Below are positions 27,871 through 36,789 of a stretch of DNA of 64,000 bases, in pieces. The stretch comes from Paenibacillaceae bacterium (GTDB lineage: Bacteria > Bacillota > Bacilli > Paenibacillales > NBRC-103111): assembly GCA_029256185.1 (NCBI GenBank), contig JAQSYI010000014.1, positions 62,001-126,000 of the forward strand. The letters run 5' to 3'. The position numbers and the translations under genes are program-made. The stretch's first letter is position 1. Each line of letters begins with the position of its first letter. The notes beneath the pieces were generated by a model. That model searched no databases and was not told the origin of the DNA. It was given only the letters and a program-made list of their open reading frames with translations.

Positions 27871-28046
27871 CCCCACAAAGTGAAGCTTATGCTTCGAGGT
27901 CGATTCCGAATACTTTGCGGGGACCCCGAAACCATCAGCCCCACAAAGTGAAGCGGAGGCTTCGAGGTTGATTCCGGATACTTTGCGGGGACCCCGATAA
28001 CCCGATACAATGCCCCACAAAGTGAAGCGCAGGCGCAGCTTGAAAG
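27871..28046. repeat. Hairpin-forming 52-bp repeats between permease and binding-protein genes
   Basis: Two full units (27871-27922 and 27939-27990) and a partial third (28013-28046) share CCCCACAAAGTGAAGC at the left and TACTTTGCGGGG at the right. The ends pair, and an inner GAAGC/GCTTC makes a second stem. Pitch is 68 bases. The same design recurs at 43875. Confidence 0.88.
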
Positions 28047-28142
28047 GAGTGATGCCCGTTATCCTGCTATAATGGAGCAAGCGATGTTGACAATCAGGAT
28101 TTAGGGTAAGTTTAAAAACCAATATGTTGGAGGGGTTATTGC

Positions 28143-29837
28143 ATGAAGAATAACAAGAAAGCCTTAAACAGCATCGTTCTCGGTGTTGCAGCTGTCGCCC
28201 TGCTCGCCTCCGGATGCTCCAAGAAAGAAGAAGAAGGAGCAGCAGCAGCCACTGCCTCTCCCAGCGGACAGCCTACAGCACAGAAAACGGCTGAGCCGGA
28301 AAAACGCGGGAATATTACCGTAACCGTATACGACCGGAACAATATCTCACCTGAAGAAGGCAGCTGGGACAAAAACCGCTGGGTGGATTGGGTAAACAAG
28401 AACGGACCGGCCAACGTAAAATATGTACCGGTTCCCCGTTGGGAATCCCTGCCCAAGCTGAACGCCCTGTTCGCTACGGCCAGTGCACCTGATCTGATTC
28501 TCGAATATGATACCGGTTACCGCAACGGCTGGTACAGCCAAAAGCTGCTGATGCCCCTGGACGATATCATAGCGAAATACAGCACCAACTATAAAGATCT
28601 GATGACTCAATTTCCGCAATTGAAAAAACTGGGAACCAAAGATGACGGCAAGCTGTATGAAGTGGGCAGAATCTCGCCGCTTACCTCCGGCCACCGGATC
28701 TATATCCGGGAAGACTGGCTGACGAAGCTGAACCTGAAGATGCCGACAACACCGGATGAAATTCTCGCGGTAGCCAAGGCCTTCGCCACACAAGACCCGG
28801 ACGGCAACGGCAAACCCGATACCCTGGGCGTTAACTTAAGCGGCAACGGCTTCACCGATATCGCCCATATGTTCGGTCACGGGGAAGTGGACTGGAATAT
28901 CAAGGACGACAAGTTCGTGCATGAATGGGACGGCCTGAAGGCTGCGCTGGAATTCCAGAAGAAGCTGTTCGATGCAGGAGCCGTGGACAAGGATTTCCTG
29001 ACTGACAAGAATGGCGAGAAAGCCAAGCAGGACTTCATCTCCGGCAAGCTGGGCATCTACATGTTCCAGACCATCTCCGAGAAGGACTATGACGCCTTCA
29101 AGAAGAATGCGCCCGAAGGCAAGCTGGCGATCATGCCTATGCCGACAACCGAATTCGGCCAATTCAGCCCGGTAGTCAACAGCCCGATTCAAATGGTAGG
29201 CTCCATCAACGCAGCCGCCAAAGATCCGCAAGCCGTTATGAAATATATTGATTTCATGATCAATCCGGAAACAGCCAAAACCATCAAGTACGGAATCGAA
29301 GGCACTCACTGGTCCAAGGACCCTGCAACCGGACTGCCTACTGCAATTGACGCCGAGAAGAATAAGAAAGAGATTTATAATGACGACCTGGGCATGCTGT
29401 CCTCTTCCCTGCTATATGGCAAGTGGTCCTTCTCAAGCGGTCTGCCGGAAACCAACGAATCTCAGAAAACCATCAAGCAGCTGACCTTGAAGGCAGATGA
29501 GCTCTATGTATCCAAGGATCGTCCTATCCCCACGCTGAAGCCGGAATACCTGCCGGTTCTGCCCCAGGATCTGAGCCTGATCATCAAGAATGTGGAAAAG
29601 CAAATCTCCACCGGCGGCACCAAAGGCGACCTGTGGCTCAAAGCGATTGTCAGCGGCAACAGCTATACTCCCGAGCAAGCCGTCAAGGAAGGCAAGGAAA
29701 TCTGGGAGAAGGCCGGCGGCACCAAGGTCGACGAATTCTATGCCAAGTGGTATGACACAAACAAAACAACCGCCTTCATGCTGAAGGATCTGTACCAATT
29801 CGGAGAAGATGCCAAGAAGCTGTACGAGAACAAATAA
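28143..29837 (+). CDS. Extracellular solute-binding lipoprotein
   Basis: The 564-residue protein starts 8 bases after GGAGGGG. It has a lipoprotein signal and lipobox LLASGC (Cys25), then a low-complexity Glu/Ala/Ser/Thr linker. The mature part has the large oligosaccharide-binding fold of the LplA/YtcQ subfamily, including the calcium-loop-like DPDGNGKPDT. It serves the two permeases upstream. The gene is set off from them by hairpin repeats and is followed by a MITE-like element and a terminator. Confidence 0.93.
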   Translation: MKNNKKALNSIVLGVAAVALLASGCSKKEEEGAAAATASPSGQPTAQKTAEPEKRGNITVTVYDRNNISPEEGSWDKNRWVDWVNKNGPANVKYVPVPRWESLPKLNALFATASAPDLILEYDTGYRNGWYSQKLLMPLDDIIAKYSTNYKDLMTQFPQLKKLGTKDDGKLYEVGRISPLTSGHRIYIREDWLTKLNLKMPTTPDEILAVAKAFATQDPDGNGKPDTLGVNLSGNGFTDIAHMFGHGEVDWNIKDDKFVHEWDGLKAALEFQKKLFDAGAVDKDFLTDKNGEKAKQDFISGKLGIYMFQTISEKDYDAFKKNAPEGKLAIMPMPTTEFGQFSPVVNSPIQMVGSINAAAKDPQAVMKYIDFMINPETAKTIKYGIEGTHWSKDPATGLPTAIDAEKNKKEIYNDDLGMLSSSLLYGKWSFSSGLPETNESQKTIKQLTLKADELYVSKDRPIPTLKPEYLPVLPQDLSLIIKNVEKQISTGGTKGDLWLKAIVSGNSYTPEQAVKEGKEIWEKAGGTKVDEFYAKWYDTNKTTAFMLKDLYQFGEDAKKLYENK

Positions 29838-29848
29838 TTCAGGTTATC

Positions 29849-30017
29849 CTAGGGCATGTCTGAAAACTCCGAGGGGAGCAGCTAACACCCAAATTTTCGT
29901 TTCTGGCAAGGCACTTTTGCGCAGGCGTACCGGCGGTACGTCAAGCAAAAGTAACGCTAGCTCGGGGCGAAAAGGCGGTGAAAGATGCCCTCAAGCGAAT
30001 TTTCAGACACGCCCTAG
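29849..30017. mobile_element. MITE-like 169-bp element with terminal and internal palindromes
   Basis: The ends are CTAGGGCATGTCTGAAAA (29849) and its near-perfect inverse ending ACGCCCTAG (30017), with one mismatch. The centre holds CGTACC-GGC-GGTACG flanked by CTTTTG/CAAAAG, so the whole element is one long imperfect palindrome. It has no coding capacity. A reversed partial copy lies at 22002-22081. CTAG at both ends may be part of the repeat or a target duplication. A non-autonomous transposable element is the best reading. Confidence 0.75.
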
Positions 30018-30024
30018 TACAGCT

Positions 30025-30060
30025 AATCCCTCCCGGTCTGCAAGCTGACCGGGAGGGATT
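30025..30060 (+). terminator. Perfect 14-bp hairpin
   Basis: AATCCCTCCCGGTC (30025-30038) pairs with 30047-30060 across an 8-base loop. It probably ended the binding-protein transcript before the MITE-like element inserted between stop codon and hairpin. No long T-tract follows. Confidence 0.7.
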
Positions 30061-30098
30061 GCCATTCTGCCAACTCTACTAACGTGAGGTGCAAACGC

Positions 30099-31913
30099 AT
30101 GCCCCAATTGATGACCTTTAGCGAACGCTCCTTTTATCTGCTCCGCTTTATTGCAGGTTCCCCGCTGCCGCCGGAATGGGACTGGCGAAGACGGCTGCTC
30201 CACCAAGCAATCGCCCGTCTGGGTCTCTCCGTCCGGACAGAGGAAGCGGTGTCCCATATCTCCCGCGTGATGGAAACCCCGGGGGACAATGATCTTATGT
30301 TTCTGCGCCACCCTCTGGCAGACATCATGCACCGCTTCAGAACACTTATACCCGCCACTCTCTGCGAACACATCCGGCTGTTCCTGTGCAATCCGGAGGA
30401 ATACAAGCTTCAGGGGGGCACGGAAAACCACAAGCTGATGAACGCAGTCAGCGGATACCTTACAGCCCGGCTCTGGAGAGACTGGGAGCATTCCGCTGCC
30501 GTGCTGGAGCATTGCCGCCTGTATCTGGACGGTTATTTCGCCCGGGTGGTGCGGTACGGACAGGGAGAGTTTGACTCCAGCACGTACAGCGTCCTGTATC
30601 TGAATACCCTGGCCACGCTGCACGACTTTGCCGGGGAGCCGCTGATGAAGCGCAAGGCGGGCATGATGCTGGAGTGGTACCTGCTTAACACTGCCGGAGA
30701 GTGGCTCAACGGCCATTTCGCCGGAGCCCAATCCCGTGACTACGGCTCCACCTATGGCCCGGAGCATCCGGGTGGAGGACAGATTGCCGCATGGCTGTAC
30801 CTCGGCGGCAGCGTGCCCGGCCTGAATGGAGGAGAGCCCCATTATTCCGCCATCAACGCCTTGTCCTCCTACCGGTTTCCCGAGGAACTGTGCCGCTTGG
30901 CAGCGGACCGCAGCGAGCCTTTCTTGCATCTGGAATCCCATGATCTCACGGAAGCGGCAGCGCCCACCCATGACGGGAACGAAACCCGCCCTGCCGGGTC
31001 CCCAAGCGGGCTGCTGCAAGGCTACGGATATATCTCCCGGACCGGGGTCCGCAAAACCACCTATATGCACCGCCATTATGCGCTGGGCAGCATGATGGAC
31101 GGTCAGGAAGGCGACATCATCTGGTCCGGGCAAATGCGGCGCTGGTCCTTGAAGTGGGATTCACCCAATCCCCACTCTGTGATGTTCGTCACTCACCCCT
31201 TCCCCGACTTCAGTCCGGAGCGGGACCCGTACCGTGCCAAGTGGCAAGGCTCCTCCCCATACGAGCAGGTGCTGCAGCACAACAGAACCCTACTTGCCGT
31301 ATACCGGATCCCCCGGGGGAAAACGTATAAGTTTGGGCCGCGGGAGCCCTTTCCCTCCGACCGTGACCCCTATCTGGAGGGCTTCATCTCCGGCACTGCC
31401 GTGCTGCACAAGATTGAACGCAGCGGCTGGGTGTTCGCACATGGAGGTACAGTGCTGTTCGGCCTTTATTTCGTCAAGCCCTATGAATGGGTCTATGATG
31501 TGCCCCGCACTCCCGACCATATGATCCACGGGCGCATTCGCAGCTGCGGGCTCCATAACGGGTTAGTGGTGGAGACCGCGGCGGCGCAATCGCCCATTGA
31601 CGATGCAGACGCACAGCGGGCGGAGCTGGAAGCCTACGCCGGCAAAATCATCGCGGCCGCCCGCATTGAAACTGCAGGCATGACGGAAGAAAACGGCCAG
31701 TCCCCCTTCCTTGCCTACTGCACCTTGGAGGGAGACAGACTGTCCATCCAATATGACGGAGAGCGGATGATTAACGGAAACTTGCTTCATGAAAGCGAAT
31801 GGCCGCTGATCGGCAGCCCCTTCCTCCATTCCGAGGTGGGAAGCGGGACGCTCGCGGTGGATCTGGGCGGCTGGAAGCGCAGATATGATTATTTGAACTG
31901 GACGGTGGAATAA
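30099..31913 (+). CDS. Unassigned 604-residue protein, possibly polysaccharide-degrading
   Basis: The start is ATG 30099, 7 bases after GAGGTG (an in-frame GTG at 30084 overlaps that site). I cannot place it in a family with certainty. The first 300 residues are rich in Trp, Tyr, His and Arg helices with GTENHKLMNA (about 112-121) and a GSTYGPEHPGGGQ loop, suggesting an alpha/alpha toroid. The remainder looks like beta-strands with many aromatics (YEWVYDVPRTPDHM). This two-part layout recalls heparinase- or alginate-lyase-like enzymes. No signal peptide is seen. It follows the transporter operon on the same strand, so a role on the imported oligosaccharide is likely. Confidence 0.65.
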   Translation: MPQLMTFSERSFYLLRFIAGSPLPPEWDWRRRLLHQAIARLGLSVRTEEAVSHISRVMETPGDNDLMFLRHPLADIMHRFRTLIPATLCEHIRLFLCNPEEYKLQGGTENHKLMNAVSGYLTARLWRDWEHSAAVLEHCRLYLDGYFARVVRYGQGEFDSSTYSVLYLNTLATLHDFAGEPLMKRKAGMMLEWYLLNTAGEWLNGHFAGAQSRDYGSTYGPEHPGGGQIAAWLYLGGSVPGLNGGEPHYSAINALSSYRFPEELCRLAADRSEPFLHLESHDLTEAAAPTHDGNETRPAGSPSGLLQGYGYISRTGVRKTTYMHRHYALGSMMDGQEGDIIWSGQMRRWSLKWDSPNPHSVMFVTHPFPDFSPERDPYRAKWQGSSPYEQVLQHNRTLLAVYRIPRGKTYKFGPREPFPSDRDPYLEGFISGTAVLHKIERSGWVFAHGGTVLFGLYFVKPYEWVYDVPRTPDHMIHGRIRSCGLHNGLVVETAAAQSPIDDADAQRAELEAYAGKIIAAARIETAGMTEENGQSPFLAYCTLEGDRLSIQYDGERMINGNLLHESEWPLIGSPFLHSEVGSGTLAVDLGGWKRRYDYLNWTVE

Positions 31914-31944
31914 AGGCCGGATTCGGTTGAACGCCCTGTGGAAT

Positions 31945-33105
31945 TCACTGCTCCTGTTTCGTTGCCTGTGCCGGCGCGCGAAACAGGAGCTTCAGCAGGG
32001 GCGGGGCAATGAGTGTGGTGGCAATCACAGTGATCACGACGGAAGTGAAATACTCCGGCAAGAGCAGCCCTGCCTGCAACCCTGTCGAAGCGATGATCAG
32101 GGCCACCTCGCCACGGGAAATCATACCGGCTCCTACAGCGAGAGAAGCTTGATTATTGAAGCCGGTGATTCTTGCGCCCAGAGCGCCGCCCGCCAATTTG
32201 GTGATTACGGCCACCACAGTGAGACAGACAACCAATCCGATCTGGGAGCCAACCCCCGCGAAGGAAACATTCAAGCCGATGCTTACAAAGAAAACCGGAA
32301 CAAAGAGGCTGTAAGCCACCGGTTCAACCTTGGTTTCCACCGTGTGCCGGAAGGGAGTCCGGGAGATGGCCAGCCCCGCGGCAAAGGCGCCGATGATCCC
32401 GGCCATCCCCATCAAATCGGCAAAATAAGCAAAGGCGAAGCATACAGCCAAAGCAATGGAAACCACCGGCTCCGTTACCTTAAGCCTGGTCAATAGCGCC
32501 ATGAAGCGCGGAACGGCAAACCAGCTTGCCAGGATAATGCCGACAAAGAACAGCAGCTTCTTCCCGATCAGTAGACCCAGGGATACTTCTGCCCCTGTTC
32601 CCAGGAAGCTCATCATAAAGGCCAACAAAATAACCACCAGTATATCATCTACCACGGCTGCTCCCAATATTGTGGTTCCTTCGCGGGAATGAAGCCGGTT
32701 CATTTCCTTCAAGACCTGAACGGAAATGCTGACGGAGGTGGCGCTGAATACGACTCCCATAAACAGAGCGGAGGATTGGGGGAAATGAAACAGCCCGGCC
32801 ACGGCGAATGCCCCGATAAACGGCAGGATAATCCCCCCTGTTGCCACGGCAAACGATGACTTCCAGCTTTTGGCCAATTGATCCAAATCCGTTTCCAGAC
32901 CGGCAATGAACATTAACAGCAGTACGCCTATTTCAGACATATAGTGAATGAACCCGGTATTTTCTACCCATCCCAATACGGCTGGTCCGAGAATGATCCC
33001 TGCCAGCAGCTTCCCCAATACGGCCGGCTGTCCCAGACGCACCGAAAGATCTCCGGCAATTTTGGTGCTTAATACAATAAGAACCAGATATAAGATAAAT
33101 GCCAT
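31945..33105 (-). CDS. Cation/proton antiporter, CPA2 (NapA/GerN/KefB-like) family
   Basis: The start is ATG 33105, 6 bases after GAAGGTGG; the in-frame ATG at 33126 overlaps that site. The 386 residues give about twelve membrane helices. Family blocks seen are LGQPAVLGKLLAGIILGP, MFIAGLETDLDQL, GAAVVDDILVVILLA (the two adjacent aspartates of electrogenic CPA2 exchangers) and GMISRGEVALI. There is no C-terminal TrkA-N domain, so it resembles GerN/NapA more than KefB. Na+ or K+ exchange is expected. The sporulation setting makes a germination role like that of GerN possible, but this is inference. Confidence 0.88.
   Translation of the reverse strand: MAFILYLVLIVLSTKIAGDLSVRLGQPAVLGKLLAGIILGPAVLGWVENTGFIHYMSEIGVLLLMFIAGLETDLDQLAKSWKSSFAVATGGIILPFIGAFAVAGLFHFPQSSALFMGVVFSATSVSISVQVLKEMNRLHSREGTTILGAAVVDDILVVILLAFMMSFLGTGAEVSLGLLIGKKLLFFVGIILASWFAVPRFMALLTRLKVTEPVVSIALAVCFAFAYFADLMGMAGIIGAFAAGLAISRTPFRHTVETKVEPVAYSLFVPVFFVSIGLNVSFAGVGSQIGLVVCLTVVAVITKLAGGALGARITGFNNQASLAVGAGMISRGEVALIIASTGLQAGLLLPEYFTSVVITVIATTLIAPPLLKLLFRAPAQATKQEQ
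31950..31990. terminator. 12-bp hairpin inside the 3' end of the antiporter gene
   Basis: GCTCCTGTTTCG (31950-31961) pairs perfectly with 31979-31990. The hairpin lies within the last 14 codons of the antiporter gene and between two convergent genes, so it may terminate both while also coding. Confidence 0.5.
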
Positions 33106-33257
33106 CCCGCGCCACCTTCCCTGCATGTCTTTTCCATATTCAATGAATCAATTCATTAAATATAATTCAAGACAGGCCGGGGATCAAGGCTTTTAGAATC
33201 AGCTATTACAGCAATTATCCTGTTCATGGGGCGGCATATCCCCGGCTGCTGTGCGGC

Positions 33258-34550
33258 CTATTCGAAACGCCGGCTGATTTCCTCCCACGGAACCTGCTGC
33301 GGCAGCAGGTTAGAGGCTGCGGCCAAACCGGCCGCCGTCCCCGCATACTGCCCCATCGACACGGCGTTGCCGGTTACTCGGTAGCTGGCATGCGCCAGAT
33401 AATCGCCGCTGATGCACCGTCCGGCCAGCAATAGGCCGTCCACGTCCTTGGCAATCAGCGCCCGCAGGGGTATATCATAGCTTTGCGTCTTGATTCCCAT
33501 ATGGGACAAGCCAGACTCTTGCCCGTTGCGACGGGAGTCGAAGGAGTGAACATCCACTCCAAAGGTAACTCTGGCCACGGCATCGGGATGACGCGCCCCG
33601 GATGTCAAATCCTCCACAGCAACTCGGTACAGCCCATGAATCCGCCTGCCGTCGCGGACACCGATCCCGTCCGCCGAAGCGACAAGCTGAATCCCTTCCC
33701 AGCAGCCGCCAAGCCCGTCCAGCGCTTTCACAATACGCTGGACCTCCGCCCTTCCCCGGATAGTTGCTTGGGTAATCTGCCTGGCGTCCAGAGCGCTTAC
33801 GCCATACTCGTGGTTGATCATGATGGCCAGAAGCGAATCCCGCACTTGGAACAGCGTCGGCCGCGCATAGGAGGGCTCCAGTCCGGCGCGGCGGATCTCC
33901 TCCAGAAACCGCGGCCACTGCTGCGGCTCCACTCCCTGCCAGAAGGAGATGTACGGCTGCAGCGCCGCAACATCCCTTACGGTCACCAGCGCCATAAACG
34001 TCATCGGCTGCACCTCATCGGAGGAGTGATAGCCGTAATCGAAGCCGCAGCCGGCCAGAGCGCCCAGGTCGCCGTCGCCCGTGGCATCAACGAACGCTTT
34101 GGCAGTCCATACCTGCCTCCCGGATTTGGACTCGCTGAAGACTCCCCGCAGGCGGTTCGTCCCATCCTTCAGCGCTGCGGCAGCGCGTGTATGCAGCTGC
34201 ACTTCAACTCCCGCCTCCAGACACTTTTCCTCCAGCAGCAGCTTCATTTCCTCAATATCGTAGGTAAAATTGTTCTTTCTCACCCCCACCTTGGCGTGTC
34301 TGCGCTCCAGTTCCCCGCGAAGCTCCCGTGTAAACCCGGCCTTGTCGAAGTCGAACACCCACGCCAGTTGTCCTGCCGTCCACACGCCCCCCAAGCAGCC
34401 TGCGGTCTCCAGCAGCAGCGTCCGCGCGCCGGTTCTCGCCGAAGCGATTGCGGCGGCTGTTCCCGCCGGGCCTCCTCCGCATACGATCACATCGTAATCC
34501 CCGCATACGGGAACCCTCAAATTCTCATTTACATATCCGTCCTTATCCAT
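33258..34550 (-). CDS. FAD-dependent oxidoreductase
   Basis: The start is ATG 34550, 7 bases after GGAGGG; an ATG five codons upstream contains the site. The 430-residue protein has an N-terminal Rossmann FAD motif (DVIVCGGGPAGTAAAIASA) and LLLETAGCLGGVW. Later it has the ATGDGDLGALAGC block and a C-terminal LLLAGRCISGD segment typical of the FAD-dependent oxidoreductase family PF12831. Members are common in Paenibacillus sugar-use clusters, but their substrates are mostly unknown. It is divergent from the AraC gene at 34677 across 126 bases, which probably regulates it. Confidence 0.88.
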   Translation of the reverse strand: MDKDGYVNENLRVPVCGDYDVIVCGGGPAGTAAAIASARTGARTLLLETAGCLGGVWTAGQLAWVFDFDKAGFTRELRGELERRHAKVGVRKNNFTYDIEEMKLLLEEKCLEAGVEVQLHTRAAAALKDGTNRLRGVFSESKSGRQVWTAKAFVDATGDGDLGALAGCGFDYGYHSSDEVQPMTFMALVTVRDVAALQPYISFWQGVEPQQWPRFLEEIRRAGLEPSYARPTLFQVRDSLLAIMINHEYGVSALDARQITQATIRGRAEVQRIVKALDGLGGCWEGIQLVASADGIGVRDGRRIHGLYRVAVEDLTSGARHPDAVARVTFGVDVHSFDSRRNGQESGLSHMGIKTQSYDIPLRALIAKDVDGLLLAGRCISGDYLAHASYRVTGNAVSMGQYAGTAAGLAAASNLLPQQVPWEEISRRFE

Positions 34551-34610
34551 CCTTCCACCCTCCATATCCGTTTTTGCATTTCTTCTTCATCGTAAAAAGA
34601 TTGCGGCTGT

Positions 34611-34638
34611 TTGCAAATGGATGTGCTTGCGCTATAAT
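34611..34638 (+). promoter_or_regulatory. Sigma-A promoter of the AraC gene at 34677
   Basis: TTGCAA (34611-34616), 16-base spacer, perfect TATAAT (34633-34638), 39 bases before the ATG. Confidence 0.75.
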
Positions 34639-34676
34639 ATGTCCAAAATTGCAAGACCAGGAATGGGGACAAACTG

Positions 34677-35477
34677 ATGATCGAGCTGCATTATCCTAAG
34701 CCGCAATTAAGCTTCTACGCTTATTTCGAGCAACGCGACCGGTTTATTTACGATGTGGAGACGTATGAGGAATGGACTGTTTTTGCCGTGGAGCGGGGCT
34801 CCTTTCATTACGAGCTGAACAGCGGCCCGGGAACGGCCGCATTCGGTGATCTGCTGTTCTGCAAGCCGGGCGTTCCGGTGCGCAGAGTCGTCATCGCTCC
34901 CCTCACACTGCAGTTCCTGCGGCTGCGCTTTATACCGGGCAGCGCCGGAAGCCCTCTCCCTATTCCCGAAGGCAAAATAAGCATCCGCAATACCGAACGG
35001 CTGATGTACAACTATGCACAGCTGCGCCGCAGCCGCCATCTGGCCGCGGAAGCCGCCGAGGAGCTGCGCAATCATTATGTGCAGGATATTTGGAATACCT
35101 ATCTGCAAGAGACCCATCCCGATCCGGAGTATGCAAAACCACGGCGTCCCCCGTCCGGCTCGCCCATGGGCCAAGCGGCGGCGGCAATTGAGCAGCGGGC
35201 GTTCGATCACTGCAGCCTGCAAGAAATCGCCGCGGAATTGCAGATGTCTGCCTATAGGCTGAGCCGGGAATTCAAATCGGTGTTCGGCGTCGCCCCCGTT
35301 CACTATCTTCGCAGCCTGCGGCTGGAGAAGGCCAAGGTGCTGCTGGTGGAGACCAACCTGACCTTGGCGCAAATTGCCGAGAGCTGCGGCTACGAGTCCG
35401 GCTTCTACCTGAACAAGCTATTCCGCAGACACTTGGGGGCAACTCCTGCCCAATTCCGCCGTTCCCACCGCTTGTAG
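34677..35477 (+). CDS. AraC-family transcriptional regulator
   Basis: The 266-residue soluble regulator has GGGGA upstream of ATG 34677. The N-terminal part is a cupin-like ligand-binding domain (EEWTVFAVERGSFHYELNSG, LFCKPGVPVRRV). The C-terminal 100 residues hold two helix-turn-helix units (LQEIAAELQMSAYRLSREFK and LAQIAESCGYESGFYLNKLF). It is divergent from the FAD oxidoreductase gene. The ligand is unknown. Confidence 0.9.
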   Translation: MIELHYPKPQLSFYAYFEQRDRFIYDVETYEEWTVFAVERGSFHYELNSGPGTAAFGDLLFCKPGVPVRRVVIAPLTLQFLRLRFIPGSAGSPLPIPEGKISIRNTERLMYNYAQLRRSRHLAAEAAEELRNHYVQDIWNTYLQETHPDPEYAKPRRPPSGSPMGQAAAAIEQRAFDHCSLQEIAAELQMSAYRLSREFKSVFGVAPVHYLRSLRLEKAKVLLVETNLTLAQIAESCGYESGFYLNKLFRRHLGATPAQFRRSHRL

Positions 35478-35613
35478 ACAAGCGGATTTTCCGCTTCACA
35501 AAGCCGGGCGGACAATGCGTTTTTTGGGGAGGGAATCCAGGTCCCTGCATAACAAGGCAGGTTCTGCAAATAATACCAAGGCAGCGAATAACAAGGATGA
35601 ATGGAGCCTTCCA

Positions 35614-36789
35614 ATGGAGAAAATTAGCCTGTACCAGCTGGCAGCCATGGTCATCCTGTTCCAAATCGGCAGCTCCCCGCTTTTTCTCCTTGCCAGCGAA
35701 GCCAAACAGGATGCCTGGATCGCAGTGCTGGTCGCCCTATTATGCGGAGGCATGCTGCTTTACTTCGTAACTTTGGCCATTCAGCGGCAGGAGCCGGGCA
35801 AGAACCTGATTGAAATCATGTATCAATATTTCGGCCGCTTTTTCACTCAACTGTTCGCCTGGCCCTATGTGATCTATTTCGTCTACAAATCAGTGAGAAA
35901 CGTCCGGGAATTCGGCGATTTGATGATTGAATATCTGCTCCCGCAGAGCCCGCTGCCGGTTATTACGGCCATTCTGATGCTTGTGTCGGCCTATGCGGTA
36001 TATATGGGAGTAGAAGTGTTCTTCCGGATGGCAGAGGTTCTTCTGCCTATTGTAGCCGTGATGTATTTTCTTCTGATGATGATGGCGCTGGCCGACGGGC
36101 TGATTCATTTGAACAAAGTGCTGCCCATATTGGCGGATGGCATAAAGCCGGTTCTTTCGGCGGCTCTTCCTGAGGTGATTTCTTTTCCGTTCGGGGAGAT
36201 GGTTCTGTTCCTCATGTTCTGGAAGTATGCCAATACCCGCGAAGGGATAGCCAGGACCACTCTCGTCAGCTATTTTATGGCAGGCATTTTTCTTGTTTTT
36301 ACCAACGCCTTGATTGTCTTCATTCTGGGGCCTGTGTTGGCCACGGCCGGCGGGATTCCCCTGTTGCTGATCGCAAGCTTTATCCAGATCGGCAATGTGG
36401 TGGAGAGAATGGACCCGTTTGTAGGCATTCTGTTGTTTACAGGAGTGATGATCAAGCAAACCGCTTATTATATGGGCGCCGTGTTGGCTCTGGCCTCCAT
36501 CTTCAATAAATCCCGGCGCTTCATGCTGGCGCCTGCGGGGGTGGCCATCTATATCGGAGCTTTGCTGTTCCAGAGTTTCATGCAGCAAATCCGGGTCGGG
36601 TTCGAGTACAATGTGAAATACCATTTCCCGGTGTTCCAGATTGCAATTCCCGCTTTACTGCTGCTTGTCATGAAGATCAAGGGCGGCCAACAACAGAACC
36701 TGAAGGGAGGGGCCAGTAATGGCACGCATGGAGAAGAAGCAGAACCAAGCGCCGCCGGCGCCGGCCGGCAAGAGCAGTCAACCTCTTGA
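35614..36789 (+). CDS. Spore germinant receptor B subunit (GerAB/GerKB/YndE family), first copy
   Basis: The start is ATG 35614, 7 bases after GGAG; a longer in-frame extension to 35515 is not family-like. The 391-residue protein has about ten membrane helices and belongs to the amino-acid-permease-like B subunits that bind germinants in the spore inner membrane. Seen are KISLYQLAAMVILFQIGSS at the N-terminus, the YVIYFVYKSVRNVREFGDLM region and GEMVLFLMFWKY. Its 3' end overlaps the A-subunit gene by 71 bases in another frame, so translation is coupled. Forespore sigma-G expression is expected from the family. Confidence 0.93.
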   Translation: MEKISLYQLAAMVILFQIGSSPLFLLASEAKQDAWIAVLVALLCGGMLLYFVTLAIQRQEPGKNLIEIMYQYFGRFFTQLFAWPYVIYFVYKSVRNVREFGDLMIEYLLPQSPLPVITAILMLVSAYAVYMGVEVFFRMAEVLLPIVAVMYFLLMMMALADGLIHLNKVLPILADGIKPVLSAALPEVISFPFGEMVLFLMFWKYANTREGIARTTLVSYFMAGIFLVFTNALIVFILGPVLATAGGIPLLLIASFIQIGNVVERMDPFVGILLFTGVMIKQTAYYMGAVLALASIFNKSRRFMLAPAGVAIYIGALLFQSFMQQIRVGFEYNVKYHFPVFQIAIPALLLLVMKIKGGQQQNLKGGASNGTHGEEAEPSAAGAGRQEQSTS

